DNA from: Chthonomonas sp. UBA2017
GTDB taxonomy: Bacteria > Armatimonadota > Fimbriimonadia > Fimbriimonadales > Fimbriimonadaceae
DNA: 7,974 bases
Assembly (NCBI GenBank): GCA_002335425.1
Contig: DDCB01000046.1
Span: 1 to 7,974, forward strand
Direction: 5' to 3'
Positions 6,589 through 7,974 of this stretch are shown here, piece after piece. How positions within the stretch are numbered: the first letter of the stretch is position 1; each line of letters opens with the position of its first letter. The notes below the pieces were generated by a model. The model was given only the letters and a program-made list of their open reading frames with translations, did no database searches and was not told the origin of the DNA. The position numbers and the translations under genes are program-made.

Positions 6589-7571
6589 GCGAGGGGCTGA
6601 TGGTGGGTGGCGGCATAATGCCCAGTGACAAAGTGCTCTAATTGACGCTCGATATCGGTCAACAAGGAGCTCGCTCCAATTCGAAAAAGGTGAGGAGAAA
6701 GCCACGGGTCGCCGAGCTCTTCCTTCATCAAAATCAGCCAATCCAGGCTCTGTTTCGCGGTTTTGATTCCACCCGCAGGCTTCAGGCCGACCTTGAAGTT
6801 AGTCTGCTCGTGATAGGCGCGAATCATGCGACACATCACCAGGCCAAAGGGCAACGTCGCATTCACACTCTCTTTACCGGTGGACGTCTTAATGAAGTCG
6901 GCCCCCGCCATCATGCAGACCAAACTCGCTTTGGCGACATTGCGAAGTTGTCCAAGCTCTCCAGTGGCTAAGATCGCTTTGACATGAGCATCTCCACACG
7001 CATCGCGATACGCCCGCATTTCGTCATACAATGCGGTCCAGTCACCGGTTAAGACATAACGCCGACTGATCACAATATCGATTTCTTGTGCGCCGGCTTC
7101 GACGCTGGCGCGAATCTCAGCGAGGCGGGTGGCCAGGGGGCTGAGCCCGGCGGGAAAGCCCGTGCTCACGGCCGCCACTGGGATCCCCGACCCGGCGAGA
7201 GCTTGCACTGCCGGTTCGATCATCTCGTGATACACACAGACCGCGCCGACCTGAAGGCCTAAGGACTCAGCCCCCAGCGCGTGAATGATCTCGGGCCGCA
7301 CGGGTTGTCGAGCTTTGGCGCAAAGCCGCTGGACACGACCGGGCGTGTCGTCGCCGGCCAGGGTGGTCAGGTCCATGCAAGCGATCGCCCGGAGGAGCCA
7401 GGCGGCTTGCCATTGCTTCTTGACCGTGCGCCGCCCCAGCAACGATTGGGCACGCCGCTCGACGGCACTTCGATCCACTCGAACCTGACGCACCCAGTCC
7501 AGATCGAGCGGCATCCCGGAGTTGCGTTCGATCTGCATCTGGATGGCACGGGTGGGATCGTTCTGGATCAT
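6585..7571 (-). CDS. deoC: Deoxyribose-phosphate aldolase, long animal-like type
   Basis: This cytosolic class I aldolase reversibly cleaves 2-deoxy-D-ribose 5-phosphate to glyceraldehyde 3-phosphate and acetaldehyde, the last step of deoxynucleoside breakdown. The protein has 328 residues, longer than classic bacterial DeoC (about 220-260) but close to animal DERA, which it resembles strongly toward the C-terminus. The Schiff-base Lys228 lies in ADFIKTSTGKESVNAT (224-238), the second active-site Lys264 in GLKPAGGIKTAK (262-273), and the acid-base Asp165 in GAQEIDIV. VCVYHEMIEPA (111-121), VKAILATGEL (197-206) and LFRIGASSLLTDIERQ (295-310) are further family landmarks. The ATG at 7571 is preferred: GAAGG lies 9 nt upstream and the protein begins just before the family-like segment; upstream in-frame sequence to 7802 is read out of frame from the permease gene. 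It starts 32 nt after the permease stop and its TGA overlaps the dehydrogenase ATG, implying translational coupling. Regulatory deo genes (deoR, deoA, deoB) are not in view. Confidence 0.96.
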   Translation of the reverse strand: MIQNDPTRAIQMQIERNSGMPLDLDWVRQVRVDRSAVERRAQSLLGRRTVKKQWQAAWLLRAIACMDLTTLAGDDTPGRVQRLCAKARQPVRPEIIHALGAESLGLQVGAVCVYHEMIEPAVQALAGSGIPVAAVSTGFPAGLSPLATRLAEIRASVEAGAQEIDIVISRRYVLTGDWTALYDEMRAYRDACGDAHVKAILATGELGQLRNVAKASLVCMMAGADFIKTSTGKESVNATLPFGLVMCRMIRAYHEQTNFKVGLKPAGGIKTAKQSLDWLILMKEELGDPWLSPHLFRIGASSLLTDIERQLEHFVTGHYAATHHQPLA

Positions 7572-7580
7572 GAGGAATCG

Positions 7581-7598
7581 CCTTCGACTCCCATTATA
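7581..7598 (-). promoter_or_regulatory. deoC: Candidate -10 box and ribosome site for deoC
   Basis: In the short gap between the permease and deoC, the minus strand carries a consensus TATAAT at 7593-7598, and GAAGG at 7581-7585, 9 nt before the deoC ATG. No good -35 hexamer is found at the usual 16-18 bp; TTGTCG at 7621-7626 is about 22 bp away, inside the permease gene. If active, the transcript would have a very short leader of about 15 nt. The GAAGG ribosome site is more secure than the promoter. Confidence 0.35.
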
Positions 7599-7603
7599 GT
7601 GGT

Positions 7604-7974
7604 TTACTCCCGGCGGAGTGCGACAATCGGGTCGAGGCGGCTCGCGCTCACTGCCGGATAGAACCCAAAAACCATCCCGATGAGCGCGGAAAAGCCCGCA
7701 CTCAAGATCGCTGCCAACACAGGAAATGGGGTCGCGAGCCCTTCCGGCGTTGGCCAGCGCTGGGTCATCGTCACCAGCGTCACGAGGTTGCCGACCATCC
7801 ACGCCAAGCCCATACCGATCAGGCCCCCGACCAGCGACAGCATCGCCGCTTCGATCAAAAACTGAAGGAGCACTGAGCCCTGGGTCGCCCCCACGGCCTT
7901 GCGGAGTCCGATCTCTCGCGTGCGCTCGGTGACGCTGACGAGCATGATGTTCATGATGCCGATGCCGCCGACCA
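7604..7974 (-). CDS. ABC transporter permease, MacB/FtsX type (C-terminal fragment)
   Basis: The last 123 or so residues of an inner-membrane permease; the 5' part lies beyond the right edge, and the reading frame stays open to the end of the window. The fragment begins VGGIGIMNIMLVSVTER and continues TREIGLRKAVGA, the most conserved stretch of the MacB/FtsX-like permease domain, at the membrane-cytoplasm junction. Two hydrophobic segments follow: one around LIEAAMLSLVGGLIGMGLAW, and a second from FPVLAAILSAGFSALIGM leading into GFYPAVSASRLDPIVALRRE, the classical C-terminal end. Proteins of this family work with an ATPase subunit in macrolide/toxin or lipoprotein export and are mechanotransmitters rather than ordinary channels. 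Which subgroup, and the cargo, cannot be told from this fragment. It ends 32 nt before deoC on the same strand; a shared transcript is possible, but a functional link is not obvious. Confidence 0.92.
   Translation of the reverse strand, partial: VGGIGIMNIMLVSVTERTREIGLRKAVGATQGSVLLQFLIEAAMLSLVGGLIGMGLAWMVGNLVTLVTMTQRWPTPEGLATPFPVLAAILSAGFSALIGMVFGFYPAVSASRLDPIVALRRE

Noticed and set aside
6589..6741. N-terminal extension of the dehydrogenase to an upstream ATG
   Set aside because: The extra 51 residues are read from inside deoC in another frame and precede the family-typical N-terminus.
7572..7802. N-terminal extension of DeoC by 77 residues
   Set aside because: It overlaps the permease coding region in another frame, has Arg/Pro/Asp-rich shadow composition, and lies upstream of the GAAGG ribosome site at the chosen ATG.

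Overview
The window is about 60% GC by eye and looks like chromosomal DNA of a free-living bacterium. The best guess is Armatimonadota, class Fimbriimonadia. This rests on two proteins: a short pseudopilin-like protein ending in the F-A-D-G-H-V signature, and a secreted protein with a VPEP...poly-Arg (PEP-CTERM) tail. Both types are very common in Fimbriimonadia but also occur in Planctomycetota and Verrucomicrobiota, so the assignment is inference. I see no mobile element, CRISPR array, tRNA or rRNA.

Layout. Six coding genes can be supported: five on the minus strand and ppa on the plus strand. Reading the minus strand from the right edge: (1) the C-terminal end of a MacB/FtsX-type ABC transporter permease, cut by the window edge; (2) deoC, a 328-residue deoxyribose-phosphate aldolase of the long, animal-like type; (3) a 782-residue two-domain aldehyde dehydrogenase of the ALDH16 family, whose ATG overlaps the deoC stop codon (ATGA). 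Then comes ppa on the plus strand, a family I inorganic pyrophosphatase, convergent with the dehydrogenase. The two stop codons interlock in one CTAG. After a 137-bp divergent intergenic region come, on the minus strand, dxs (1-deoxy-D-xylulose-5-phosphate synthase), a type II secretion/type IV pilin-like protein, and a PEP-CTERM protein with features of the 'choice-of-anchor M' domain. A near-perfect 13-bp stem at 41-70 closes this group.

How the genes fit together. DeoC splits 2-deoxyribose 5-phosphate into glyceraldehyde 3-phosphate and acetaldehyde. The coupled ALDH16 protein is a natural candidate to oxidise the acetaldehyde, making a compact salvage and detoxification unit. Dxs consumes glyceraldehyde 3-phosphate and pyruvate in the first step of MEP isoprenoid synthesis, and Ppa removes the pyrophosphate released by biosynthesis. 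The pseudopilin-like and PEP-CTERM proteins are exported and have no obvious link to dxs beyond position.

Most interesting non-coding signals: an 18-bp palindrome nested inside a second inverted repeat in the dxs-ppa intergenic region, an AT-rich inverted repeat between dxs and the pseudopilin gene, and a hairpin just after the ppa stop that lies inside the dehydrogenase coding sequence. I found no clear evidence of an undescribed multi-gene system. The deoC-ALDH16 pair, with its degenerate second dehydrogenase domain, is the most rewarding locus.
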